IMG/VR virus record: IMGVR_UViG_3300034418_000448
Location: 1-20,421 of that record
Length of the DNA: 20,421 nt
Strand: one strand, 5' to 3'
Origin: a virus
Part shown: positions 12,013 through 20,329 of the stretch, one piece after another
Layout of the letters: each line of letters starts with the position of its first letter
Numbering within the stretch: position 1 is the stretch's first letter
Made by a program: the position numbers and the translations under genes
The notes under the pieces: model-generated
Seen by the model: only the letters and a program-made list of their open reading frames with translations
The model's database searches: none
Told to the model about the DNA's origin: nothing

Positions 12013-13244
12013 TGGAACTTATGGAACTAGCATTGATACGAAGCCTTATGAACAAGGACTTCTATGACAACAATCGTGGGGCTAAATGCCCAGACAAACT
12101 ATTCAGTGGTGACAATCGTAAGATTAAAAAGGTTGTTGACATGGCAATGGATAAGTACAATCGAAGCGTAACCCCAGAGGAAGTACAGGCTTTGTTTGTA
12201 TCAAGTAATCCATCTATTACTACAGCGCAACGAGAAGCATATAGCAACATCTTCCATCGTATCCAGCGCACTGACCCACTAGGTAATGATGTAGCAGGAG
12301 AGGTGCTTTCTCGCCTGTTTCAGCAGGTTGTAGGGGCAGAGATATCAGAGTTGGGGTTTGACTATGTGAATGGCGACAAGTCCAGCCTAGAACCCTTACA
12401 GCGCATTCTTGAAAGATACAACGATGACTTCACACCCAACCTAAACATTGAGTGGGATGACATTACGATTGATACTATCATCTCTAAGAATGATCTTGAA
12501 GCACGATGGACGTTCAATATCCCAACGCTTGCAACCAAAGTTTCTGGTGTCAACGATGGACATCTTATTGAGGTTGGTGCTAGACCCAACACAGGTAAGA
12601 CATCCTTCCACGCAAGTTTGATCGCTGGTCCTGGTGGGTTTGCTGAACAAGGTGCAAACTGTATTGTACTCTGTAACGAAGAGAGTTACCATCGTGTTGC
12701 CGCAAGATATCTAACTGCAGCCACAGGCTTGACCATGTGGGATGTTAAGCAAAATCCTGCAAAGGCACGTGACCTGTATCGTCCTGTGTATGATAAGATT
12801 CGTATCAAAGATTCTACAGGCAGAGACATGTCTTGGGTAGAGAGTGTGTGTAAATCGTACAAGCCTGATGTTTTAGTCCTTGACATGGGCGATAAATTCG
12901 CTACAATGTCTGGCTACTCACGGCCTGACGAAGCACTCAAGGCTAATGCCATTTATGCTAGGATGATTGCCAAGCAATATGGTTGTGCTGTATTCTATAT
13001 GTCACAGTTGAGTGCAGAGGCAGAGGGTAAGACAATATTGAACCAGAGTATGATGGAAGGTTCACGAACTGGTAAGGCAGCAGAGGCAGACCTCATGGTG
13101 CTGATCGCTAAGAACCCTGTAGTTGATGGGCAGGACGAAGAAGACACACAGCGTCATCTGTGCGTAGTCAAGAACAAACTGACTGGCTGGCATGGTAGAG
13201 TACACTGTGAACTAAACTATACTATAGGCAGATATGAGGTGTAA
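12012..13244 (+). CDS. Replicative DNA helicase, DnaB/T7 gp4 C-terminal type, 410 aa
   Basis: Unwinds duplex DNA ahead of the polymerase as a hexameric RecA-fold motor. The N-terminal 150 residues are helical (a DnaB-like N-terminal or linker part). The motor domain shows Walker A GARPNTGKTS (G189 to T197, K196), the CNEES segment with catalytic-type Glu (E223/E224), Walker B DVLVLD (D291) and the SQLSAEAEGK sensor-type motif (about 331-340). EGSRTGKAAEADLMVLI follows, typical of DnaB family ATPases. Coupled to the primase gene by TAATG and followed by the polymerase gene after two bases, so the three form the replisome core. Confidence 0.92.
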   Translation: MELMELALIRSLMNKDFYDNNRGAKCPDKLFSGDNRKIKKVVDMAMDKYNRSVTPEEVQALFVSSNPSITTAQREAYSNIFHRIQRTDPLGNDVAGEVLSRLFQQVVGAEISELGFDYVNGDKSSLEPLQRILERYNDDFTPNLNIEWDDITIDTIISKNDLEARWTFNIPTLATKVSGVNDGHLIEVGARPNTGKTSFHASLIAGPGGFAEQGANCIVLCNEESYHRVAARYLTAATGLTMWDVKQNPAKARDLYRPVYDKIRIKDSTGRDMSWVESVCKSYKPDVLVLDMGDKFATMSGYSRPDEALKANAIYARMIAKQYGCAVFYMSQLSAEAEGKTILNQSMMEGSRTGKAAEADLMVLIAKNPVVDGQDEEDTQRHLCVVKNKLTGWHGRVHCELNYTIGRYEV

Positions 13245-13246
13245 TT

Positions 13247-15289
13247 ATGAAACTAACACTTGACGTAGAGAATACTGTCACACATCGGGATGGCAAGATG
13301 CATCTTGATCCCTTTGAACCAGACAACTCCCTGACTATGATTGGTATGCTGAGTGACCAAGGAGAAGAGGTTCTCGTTACCTTGGATCATAAAGAGGTCG
13401 ATAAGACCCCTAATGGTCACACTATAGTACAAGACTGGCTGGATAGAGCAACTGTGCTTATCATGCACAATGCTGCACACGACTTGTTGTGGTTGTGGGA
13501 ATCAGGCTTTACGTATGATGGGCCTGTATTTGACACAATGCTGGCAGAGTATGTATTACAGCGTGGTATAAAAGAACCACTGTCTCTTGAGGCATGTGCT
13601 GAACGATATGACTTGGACACCAAGAAGCAGGACACACTGAAAGAATACTTCAAGAAGGGGTATTCAACTCGTGACATTCCTCATGCAGAGTTGTGTGGTT
13701 ATCTATCTTCTGACCTTCATGCAACACAGCAGTTGTCAGATAAGTTGATGGTGAGTTTGAATAGTTTAGAAAGTGCTGGCTTGCGAGGCACAGTTGATCT
13801 AACAAATCAGTTTGCTGTAAGTCTTGCTCGTATCTATCAGCGAGGATTTACAGTGGACCTGTCAAAACTAGATGAGGTACGCCAGGAATTTGAAAAAGAA
13901 AAGTCTGAGTTGCATGAGAGTTTGAAGACACACATCCAGCGTATCATGGGTGACACGCCTATCAATCTCAATAGCCCAGAGCAATTGTCTTGGGTTATCT
14001 ACAGTCGCAAGGTTAAGGATAAGACTGTGTGGTCTAATGCTATACATCCCTACATGAAGGATGCACCATTTAAGGATTTGATAAGAAGAGAGACAGAACG
14101 TATTTACAAAACGTATGCTGAACAGTGTAGTGATTGTAATGGTACTGGATACATTCGTAAGACAAAGAAGGACGGAACACCCTTTGCTAAACCACATAAG
14201 TGTATACCATGTGCATCTAGTGGTTATCTATACAAACCTACTGAGCAGGTAGCTGGCTTAAAGTTTATGCCACCTAATGCTAAATGGGCTAGTGCCAATG
14301 GCTTTAGCACAAGCAAGGGTAATCTTGAGATGCTAGAGAAGGCCGCACATAGCAAGGGTATGGACGATGCTGTTGATTTCCTGCGTGACATTCGTAGGCT
14401 ATCGGCTGTTGAAACCTACTTGTCATCTTTTGTTGATGGCATACGAATACACACCAAGAAGGATGGTAAGTTACATGTAAGACTATTACAACATAGGGTT
14501 GCCACGGGGCGTCTGTCAGGTGCTGACCCTAACATGCAGAACATGCCACGTGGTCAGACATTCCCTGTAAAGAAAGTGTTTGTATCACGATTTATAGATG
14601 GCAAAATATTAGAGGCTGACTTTGCTCAACTAGAGTTCAGAGTGGCGGCATTTTTATCACAGGATGGAGTTGCAATTGAGGAAGTATCTACTGGATTTGA
14701 TGTACATGCATACACCGCTAAAGTTATTACCGATGCTGGTCAGCCTACGGATAGGCAGACTGCGAAAGCCCACACCTTCGCACCATTATACGGTGCCACC
14801 GGATTTGGCAGAACAAAAGCAGAGGCAGCGTACTACGAACACTTTACGCAGAAATACAAGGGCATCGCAGCTTGGCATTCCAGATTGGCTAAAGAGGCTT
14901 TAAGCACACAGATGATTACTACACCTTCTGGTAGGCAGTTTAAGTTTGAGGGTGTACAGCGTCTTGAGAGTGGTCGTGTAACTAACTTCACGCAGATTAA
15001 GAATTATCCTGTGCAGTCGTTTGCTACAGCAGACATTGTTCCCATCGCCCTGCTTCACATAGAAAAGTTATTGCACGGCATGAGATCGTGTGTTGTCAAC
15101 ACAGTACATGACAGTATTGTAATTGACGTACACCCATTCGAGGAACGATCTGTACTGGACATAATTAAAAAAACTAATGATGACCTTCCAGGTTTAATTA
15201 CAATGCGTTGGGGTATTGTGTTTAATGTACCACTAGAACTTGAGGCAAAAATAGGTAATAATTGGCTTGACACAAAAGACGTAGTGTGA
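13247..15289 (+). CDS. polA: Family A DNA polymerase with 3'-5' exonuclease and DnaJ-like zinc-motif insertion, 680 aa
   Basis: Replicative polymerase. The exonuclease has LDVEN (D6, E8), MHNAAHD (N75, D79) and YLSSD (Y152, D156). The polymerase has ATGRLSG (T420-G425), motif A LEADFAQLEFR (D458), motif B RQTAKAHTFAPLYG (R503, K507, F511, Y515) and motif C NTVHDS (H621, D622), so both activities should be intact. Between them, residues 294-327 contain CSDCNGTGY and KCIPCASSGY (C294, C297, C319, C322), resembling half of the DnaJ central zinc domain. I know this insertion from HMO-2011-type marine phages. Phe511 occupies the E. coli Phe762 position in the nucleotide-binding helix, as in E. coli Pol I and unlike Tyr in T7. 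Confidence 0.96.
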   Translation: MKLTLDVENTVTHRDGKMHLDPFEPDNSLTMIGMLSDQGEEVLVTLDHKEVDKTPNGHTIVQDWLDRATVLIMHNAAHDLLWLWESGFTYDGPVFDTMLAEYVLQRGIKEPLSLEACAERYDLDTKKQDTLKEYFKKGYSTRDIPHAELCGYLSSDLHATQQLSDKLMVSLNSLESAGLRGTVDLTNQFAVSLARIYQRGFTVDLSKLDEVRQEFEKEKSELHESLKTHIQRIMGDTPINLNSPEQLSWVIYSRKVKDKTVWSNAIHPYMKDAPFKDLIRRETERIYKTYAEQCSDCNGTGYIRKTKKDGTPFAKPHKCIPCASSGYLYKPTEQVAGLKFMPPNAKWASANGFSTSKGNLEMLEKAAHSKGMDDAVDFLRDIRRLSAVETYLSSFVDGIRIHTKKDGKLHVRLLQHRVATGRLSGADPNMQNMPRGQTFPVKKVFVSRFIDGKILEADFAQLEFRVAAFLSQDGVAIEEVSTGFDVHAYTAKVITDAGQPTDRQTAKAHTFAPLYGATGFGRTKAEAAYYEHFTQKYKGIAAWHSRLAKEALSTQMITTPSGRQFKFEGVQRLESGRVTNFTQIKNYPVQSFATADIVPIALLHIEKLLHGMRSCVVNTVHDSIVIDVHPFEERSVLDIIKKTNDDLPGLITMRWGIVFNVPLELEAKIGNNWLDTKDVV

Positions 15290-15295
15290 TACAAC
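15267..15295 (+). promoter_or_regulatory. Internal rightward extended -10 promoter before the ssDNA-binding candidate
   Basis: TTGACA (15267-15272) is followed after 17 bases by TACAAC (15290-15295), preceded by TGA, giving the same TTGACA-N14-TGn-TAyAAC form as the strong leftward promoter at 3461-3489. It overlaps the last codons of the polymerase gene, and the gene at 15331 starts about 30 bases after the expected transcription start, following an AAAGGAG ribosome site. It would let the next gene be made in larger amounts than the polymerase. Confidence 0.6.
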
Positions 15296-15330
15296 TACGG
15301 TTCTATTTTCAATGAAAGGAGCAAATACAT

Positions 15331-16203
15331 ATGAGTGAACTAACAGTAATTGATTCTAATAATTATGCAGCAGTGGCCCAAATGTTGGGCATGTCATCTG
15401 ATACCAATGACAACGCAAGCACACTTGCAAGAATCAAAATTCATAGCCAGCCCATCAAGGGTAAGGCAGAAGTCAATGGTAAGATGATGAATGTAGATAT
15501 AGTATCTGCAGGATCATTCTTCATGGCAGACGTTGAGGGTAAAACTATATACGCAGAGAAGATTAAGATGCGTATGTTCATGCAACGATTTATGTACCAG
15601 AAGTATGACCCTAATGCAAAGAACTATGTCAAGACAGTTATGTCAGAAAATCTTAAAATTGATCTTAAAGATAACTATGGTGGGTTTAACTGTGGCAAAC
15701 CTTCTGGGTACATCAAGGACTTTGATGCATTGTCAAAGGATAAACAAGACCTGATCCGATCAATCAAACGTACACGTTCTACGTATGGTACTGTCACGTT
15801 TATTGATGCAAAGGATGAGAAAGGTAATGCAGCAGAACTTGAGAACGTGCCTTTTGTTTTTGACATTAGCCAAAAGGAAGGGTTCAAAAATTTCGCAGAC
15901 GTTACAGCCAAGTTTGCCCAGCATCGTAGGCTTCCAATTATGCATGACATAATTGTATCCACTGCAGAACGAACTGGACCTAATGGCCCATACTACATTC
16001 CTGTGTGTGAGGCAGACCTTAACACAACACACGAGATTACTGATGAAGATCAAAGCCTACTGCGCGACTTTCAGGCTGTGATTGAGAATCATAATCGTTG
16101 GGTTCTGTCTGAATGGGAACAGAAGAACGTACAAAAAGCAACAGAAGAAGAGAAAGAACTCGCTGAATCTTTTGTTGACATTGATGTTGAAGAGGTAGAA
16201 TAG
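15331..16203 (+). CDS. Putative ssDNA-binding replication protein with acidic tail, 290 aa
   Basis: ATG 15331 follows AAAGGAG at a good distance. No enzyme motif is visible. The body mixes beta-rich segments (STLARIKIHSQPIKGKAEVNGKMMNVDIVSAGSFF; YGTVTFIDAKD) with helix. The C-terminus ends in an acidic tail (ATEEEKELAESFVDIDVEEVE, split around residue 275), as in T7 gp2.5-type and bacterial single-strand binding proteins, where the tail contacts polymerase and helicase. The position between polymerase and nuclease genes, and an own promoter, both fit a protein needed in large amounts. The assignment is inference from tail, location and length; I recognise no named family. Confidence 0.72.
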   Translation: MSELTVIDSNNYAAVAQMLGMSSDTNDNASTLARIKIHSQPIKGKAEVNGKMMNVDIVSAGSFFMADVEGKTIYAEKIKMRMFMQRFMYQKYDPNAKNYVKTVMSENLKIDLKDNYGGFNCGKPSGYIKDFDALSKDKQDLIRSIKRTRSTYGTVTFIDAKDEKGNAAELENVPFVFDISQKEGFKNFADVTAKFAQHRRLPIMHDIIVSTAERTGPNGPYYIPVCEADLNTTHEITDEDQSLLRDFQAVIENHNRWVLSEWEQKNVQKATEEEKELAESFVDIDVEEVE

Positions 16204-16204
16204 T

Positions 16205-17065
16205 ATGAACCATCCAGCTGAACTGGCGTTGCATAGTTACATGGAGAAGGCTTCCAATGGGAAGTCTACCATGTCGGAAAAAACTGCAAATCAGATTGCG
16301 GAAGATGTCCGACAGGCTGTGCTTCGCCAGTTTGGTGAGTCAGGTAGTAGAGAGTTTAAACTTCGCATGTCAAATATTGGTAGGCCAACCTGCCAGTTAT
16401 GGTTTGAGAAGAATAAACCAGAGACTGCCCTGCCTCGCCCAACCACATTCGTAATGAACATGATGCTTGGCGACATCGTTGAAGCAGTGTTCAAAGGTTT
16501 ATTAACTGAAGCAGGAGTAGAGTATGGTGATTCCGAAAATGTATCTCTTGATATTGGAGAGCATACCATTAATGGAACATATGACCTTGTTATTGATGGT
16601 GCTGTTGATGATGTTAAATCAGCATCTGATTGGTCTTATCGTAACAAGTTTGAGTCATTTGAAACTCTTCGTGATGGAGATGCTTTCGGATATGTCGGAC
16701 AACTTGTTGGCTATGCTACAGCAACTGGCTTAAAACCAGGTGGCTGGTGGGTAGTTAATAAAGCAAACGGTAACTTTAAATATGTACCAGCAACTAATGT
16801 TGAATCTGAAAAAGAAATGTTGAAGATTGTACAAACAGTCAAGACTGTAGATGACAATAAGTTTCAGCGTTGCTTTGAACCTGTAGAAGAAACATTCAGA
16901 GGCAAGCCGACTGGTAACAAAGTCCTAGCCAAAGAGTGTTCGTTCTGTGACTATCGCAAAGCATGTTGGCCTAACATGAAAGAGTTGCCAGCAGTGAAGT
17001 CACAGGCAAAGGAACCAAAGATTGTTTCGTACGTTGAACTAGCGAGTGAATACAGCAGTGCATAA
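16205..17065 (+). CDS. PD-(D/E)XK exonuclease of RecB/Cas4 type with Fe-S cysteines, 286 aa
   Basis: Likely degrades or trims DNA ends in recombination or replication. The RecB-family nuclease motifs are present in order: E93 in LGDIVEAVF, D127 in INGTYDLVI, D136-x-K138 in VDDVKSAS, and the Q166xxxY170 motif in GQLVGY. One cysteine near the N-terminus (C63 in RPTCQLWFE) and three near the C-terminus (C245, C248, C254 in CSFCDYRKAC) match the four-cysteine iron-sulfur arrangement of Cas4 and AddB nucleases. The start is two bases after the previous stop. Its neighbour is endonuclease I, so the pair probably processes replication and recombination intermediates, as T7 gp6 and gp3 do. No CRISPR array is nearby. 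Confidence 0.88.
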   Translation: MNHPAELALHSYMEKASNGKSTMSEKTANQIAEDVRQAVLRQFGESGSREFKLRMSNIGRPTCQLWFEKNKPETALPRPTTFVMNMMLGDIVEAVFKGLLTEAGVEYGDSENVSLDIGEHTINGTYDLVIDGAVDDVKSASDWSYRNKFESFETLRDGDAFGYVGQLVGYATATGLKPGGWWVVNKANGNFKYVPATNVESEKEMLKIVQTVKTVDDNKFQRCFEPVEETFRGKPTGNKVLAKECSFCDYRKACWPNMKELPAVKSQAKEPKIVSYVELASEYSSA

Positions 17066-17519
17066 TGCGAAACGATTTAGGGCAGCACGTAAGTTAGGAT
17101 TTCGTAGTGGCCTTGAGCATAAGATTTCTGAATATCTTACAGACCTGAAAGTAAAATTTGATTACGAGTCTATTAAGATTGAATGGGAAGACCTTGCTTA
17201 CAGGACATATACTCCAGACTTCGTGCTGTCCAATGGTATAATCATTGAGACAAAAGGAATGTTTACAGCGGCTGACAGAAGAAAGCACCTTGCAATCAAA
17301 CGTCAGCATCCTAAATTAGATATTCGGTTTGTCTTTGAAAACAGCAGACGAAAGCTACGCAAGGGTGCTAAGTCTACATACGCAGAGTGGTGCATAAAGT
17401 ATGGCTTTCGTTATTATGATAGGATCATACCTGAAGAATGGCTAAAGGAAAAGGGGAAAAATAGGCATCAGAAATTTATTAAATTTACAGGAACTAAAGT
17501 GAAGAGGAGCAATAAATGA
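17046..17519 (+). CDS. Endonuclease I, Holliday-junction resolvase (T7 gp3-like), 157 aa
   Basis: Cuts branched DNA such as Holliday junctions and helps degrade host DNA. The catalytic set of T7 endonuclease I is visible: E24 (FRSGLEHKI), D58 (YTPDFVL), and E68-x-K70 (IIIETKGMF). The C-terminus is basic, for DNA binding (KSTYAEWCIKYGF, then Lys-rich tail). The start is taken as GTG 17046, which gives a 20-base overlap with the nuclease gene; GTG 17058 is an alternative. Both lack a clear ribosome site, so translation is probably coupled to the upstream gene. Confidence 0.93.
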   Translation: MNTAVHNAKRFRAARKLGFRSGLEHKISEYLTDLKVKFDYESIKIEWEDLAYRTYTPDFVLSNGIIIETKGMFTAADRRKHLAIKRQHPKLDIRFVFENSRRKLRKGAKSTYAEWCIKYGFRYYDRIIPEEWLKEKGKNRHQKFIKFTGTKVKRSNK

Positions 17520-17884
17520 CAGAGGAAAACGAAGAAGATAAAGAAGTGGTTAAGATTACAGAAGAAGATTTTCTTATTCGTGTTAGTCCAATTAAAACTG
17601 ATGAAGGTGAGTTTACAGGAGAGGCTAGTTTCTCTGTCATTAGTTCACAGGATAATGAAATACCAAGGGCTTTATATGAGGACTTAGAGTATGTAGTAAA
17701 GTGTATGCTATCAACAATTCCTTTGATGGAACAGGATGAGGCTTTCAGAGACTTTGTTGCTAACTATGTGGAGAATTATTTTTCATACGAGTTTGATGAA
17801 AGAAGTGACAAGCCTGTTGTGCAGGGTGTAGATGGTAACGTAATAACAATAAACTTTAACACAGACACGAAAGGTAGCGCTTGA
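17516..17884 (+). CDS. Acidic protein of unknown function, 122 aa
   Basis: ATG 17516 overlaps the endonuclease stop (ATGA) with AAGAGGAG upstream. The N-terminus is a highly acidic run (MTEENEEDKEVVKITEEDF) and the rest is mixed, with a helical segment (RALYEDLEYVVKCMLSTIPLM) and beta-like C-terminus (GNVITINFNT). No family is recognised. Its strong negative charge beside DNA-processing genes suggests interaction with a basic nuclease or DNA mimicry; this is speculation. Confidence 0.7.
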   Translation: MTEENEEDKEVVKITEEDFLIRVSPIKTDEGEFTGEASFSVISSQDNEIPRALYEDLEYVVKCMLSTIPLMEQDEAFRDFVANYVENYFSYEFDERSDKPVVQGVDGNVITINFNTDTKGSA

Positions 17885-18234
17885 TGACAGATTATAATAA
17901 GATAATGAAAGAAATAGAAATGAAGCGACAGTGGAAAGATGTTGTCTTTGAAGACAAGACTGAACAGGCAGAACAACAGTCAGATAATAAATGGCTTGAC
18001 GGAGTACGTCCTGATATGGTAAACAATCCACCTCACTATAATCACGCAGGTATTGAATGCATTGAGGCTATTGAAGCAGCACTAACACCTGAAGAATTTC
18101 GTGGGTACTGTAAGGGGAACAACATCAAGTACACATGGCGAGAAAGATATAAGAACGGCGATCAAGATATTAAAAAGGCTAATTGGTATATGAATCGTCT
18201 AGCAACTTATGGGGAACGACATGACAAGAGTTAA
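17884..18234 (+). CDS. DUF3310 protein (T7 gp1.7-related nucleotide kinase domain), 116 aa
   Basis: ATG 17884 overlaps the previous TGA by one base. The C-terminal part (residues about 45-112) has NNPPHYNHAGIECIEAIEA, FRGYCKGNNIKYTWRERYKNG and KANWYMNRL, which is the DUF3310 signature: P-x-H-Y, IE.IEA, GN.IKY.WR...K. The same domain occurs in T7 gp1.7, a nucleotide kinase that acts on dTMP and dGMP (from memory). The N-terminal 40 residues are charged and variable. The gene lies just before the ribonucleotide reductase, so a role in deoxynucleotide supply is attractive, but kinase activity is only inferred. Confidence 0.88.
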   Translation: MTDYNKIMKEIEMKRQWKDVVFEDKTEQAEQQSDNKWLDGVRPDMVNNPPHYNHAGIECIEAIEAALTPEEFRGYCKGNNIKYTWRERYKNGDQDIKKANWYMNRLATYGERHDKS

Positions 18235-18382
18235 AGTATACATTACACTTGACATTGACCCAGAAGAATACCCTATACCAGCTGATGAAAATGTAGGGCA
18301 GGATATACAGGATAGTTTAGAAGAATACTTTTATGAAGTAGAGGGTGCTAACATTAGAAATATAAAAACAATTATGGAGTGA
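18221..18382 (+). CDS. Small acidic protein, 53 aa
   Basis: ATG 18221 lies inside the end of the DUF3310 gene (14-base overlap), preceded by GGGGAACGAC, and ends at TGA 18380-18382, six bases before the reductase start. The product (MTRVKVYITLDIDPEEYPIPADENVGQDI...) starts with a beta-strand-like segment, continues with an acidic helix (QDSLEEYFYEVEG) and ends with another strand (IRNIKTIME). The compact beta-alpha-beta look suggests a folded domain. Function unknown. Confidence 0.66.
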   Translation: MTRVKVYITLDIDPEEYPIPADENVGQDIQDSLEEYFYEVEGANIRNIKTIME

Positions 18383-18388
18383 TATACT

Positions 18389-20329
18389 ATGAACAACTAT
18401 TTACCAACAGACTACCAAAACTTTATTGCACTCTCACGTTACGCGAGGTGGAAAGAAGATGAGCAACGTAGAGAGACATGGACTGAAACTGTATCCAGAT
18501 ACTTTGACTATATGGAAAAGCATCTTGCAGACAAACATAACTATGTCTTGTCGGATGAACTACGGGCTGAACTAGAAGAGGCTGTACTGAATCAGCAAAT
18601 CATGCCTAGCATGAGGGCGTTGATGACTGCAGGTCCAGCACTAGATCGTTGCCATGTAGGTGGCTATAACTGCTCATACGTGCCTGTAGATAGCCCACGT
18701 GCATTTGACGAGACAATGTATATTCTCATGTGTGGAACAGGCGTAGGCTTTTCTGTGGAACGCAGTTGCGTTGAGAAACTGCCTATTGTAAATGAACACT
18801 TTGAAGAAAGCGATACAGTAATCAAGGTCGGAGATAGCCGTCCAGGTTGGGCGAAAGCGCTACGTGAACTTATCTCTCTGTTGTATGCTGGGCAAATTCC
18901 TAAATGGGATGTTTCAGAAGTTCGTCCTGCGGGCGCACGTCTTAAAACATTTGGTGGTCGGGCATCTGGCCCAGCACCACTGGAAGAACTATTTGAGTTT
19001 ATCATTCAAAAGTTTAAGGCGGCATCAGGACGTAGGCTGTATCCAATCGAATGCCACGACATTATGTGTAAGATTGGCGAGGTTGTTGTAGTCGGTGGTG
19101 TGCGCCGTAGCGCATTGATTTCGTTGTCTAATCTTAACGATGACCAGATGCGTCATGCAAAAGCAGGTGATTGGTTTAAGTATGAAGGACAGCGTATGCT
19201 TGCTAACAACAGTGTTGCTTACAAAGAGAAGCCACAGATGGGTACATTCATGCGCGAATGGCTGGCTTTGTATGAATCAAGGTCAGGTGAACGTGGTATA
19301 TTTAACAGGCAATCGGCAAAAATGCAAGCATCGAAGAATGGTCGGCGTGATACTGAACATGAGTTTGGGTGTAATCCATGTAGTGAAATTATCCTGCGCC
19401 CATATCAGTTCTGCAATCTATCAGAGGTTGTAGCACGTGCATCAGATACACAACAGACTCTATCTGAGAAGGTTCGCCTTGCTACAATTCTTGGTACATT
19501 CCAATCAACACTGACTGACTTCAAATATCTTCGTAATATCTGGAAGAAAAACACAGAGGAAGAACGCTTGCTCGGTGTATCCCTTACAGGTATCATGGAT
19601 AATGAACTGTTGTCTGGTAAGTCGGCACATTTAGGTATTAATATTGGTCAGACACTTGAACGTCTACGTGATGTTGCTGTCGAAACTAATGCAGCACTGG
19701 CTGAACAGATTGGTATTCCACAATCAACAGCCATTACTTGTGTTAAGCCTAGTGGTACAGTCAGTCAGTTAGTCGATAGTGCATCAGGCATTCATGCAAG
19801 GCATAACCCTTACTACATCAGGACTGTTCGAGGGGATAACAAAGACCCAATTACACAGTTTCTGATTAGCACTGGTATTCCTGCTGAACCAGATCACATG
19901 AAGCCAGACAGCACAACGGTATTTAGTTTTCCTATGAAGTCGCCTGATCGTGCTGTAACTCGTACAGATATGACTGCTATTGAACAACTTGAGTTGTGGT
20001 TAATGTATCAGCGTTACTGGTGTGAACACAAACCTAGTGTTACCATTACTGTAAAAGAACATGAGTGGTTTGAGGTAGGTGCTTGGGTGTATAAAAACTT
20101 CGATGAGGTATCTGGTATTAGTTTCTTGCCACATGATGACCATGTGTATAAGCAAGCACCTTATCAGGACATTGATGCAGAACAATACAAAGAGTTCTTG
20201 GCAAAGATGCCAAAGAGTGTAGACTGGTCAAAACTACAGGAGTTTGAGAAGGAAGATACCACATCAGGTGGACGCGAGTTGGCTTGTACTGCTGGCGTGT
20301 GTGAAGTAGTTGACTTAGATGCAGCATGA
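18389..20329 (+). CDS. nrdJ: Class II (adenosylcobalamin-dependent) ribonucleotide reductase, 646 aa
   Basis: Reduces ribonucleotides to deoxyribonucleotides using B12 to generate the thiyl radical. Visible landmarks of the monomeric class II type: C95 in GGYNCSY and C342 in QFCNLSE as the active-site dithiol pair, CNPCSEI with N329, radical C331 and E333, the CVKPSGTVSQ phosphate-binding block (about 451-460), and the C-terminal shuttle pair C633-x4-C638 in LACTAGVCE. No other subunit is needed. At 646 residues it is shorter than the roughly 740-residue Lactobacillus enzyme, without an obvious ATP-cone. Its stop overlaps the next ATG (ATGA). It provides dNTPs for the T7-like replisome and needs cobalamin from the host. 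Confidence 0.95.
   Translation: MNNYLPTDYQNFIALSRYARWKEDEQRRETWTETVSRYFDYMEKHLADKHNYVLSDELRAELEEAVLNQQIMPSMRALMTAGPALDRCHVGGYNCSYVPVDSPRAFDETMYILMCGTGVGFSVERSCVEKLPIVNEHFEESDTVIKVGDSRPGWAKALRELISLLYAGQIPKWDVSEVRPAGARLKTFGGRASGPAPLEELFEFIIQKFKAASGRRLYPIECHDIMCKIGEVVVVGGVRRSALISLSNLNDDQMRHAKAGDWFKYEGQRMLANNSVAYKEKPQMGTFMREWLALYESRSGERGIFNRQSAKMQASKNGRRDTEHEFGCNPCSEIILRPYQFCNLSEVVARASDTQQTLSEKVRLATILGTFQSTLTDFKYLRNIWKKNTEEERLLGVSLTGIMDNELLSGKSAHLGINIGQTLERLRDVAVETNAALAEQIGIPQSTAITCVKPSGTVSQLVDSASGIHARHNPYYIRTVRGDNKDPITQFLISTGIPAEPDHMKPDSTTVFSFPMKSPDRAVTRTDMTAIEQLELWLMYQRYWCEHKPSVTITVKEHEWFEVGAWVYKNFDEVSGISFLPHDDHVYKQAPYQDIDAEQYKEFLAKMPKSVDWSKLQEFEKEDTTSGGRELACTAGVCEVVDLDAA

Noticed and set aside
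16205-17065. Cas4 as part of a CRISPR-Cas system
   Set aside because: No repeat-spacer array or other cas gene is present; the gene sits in a phage replication block and is better read as a recombination nuclease.
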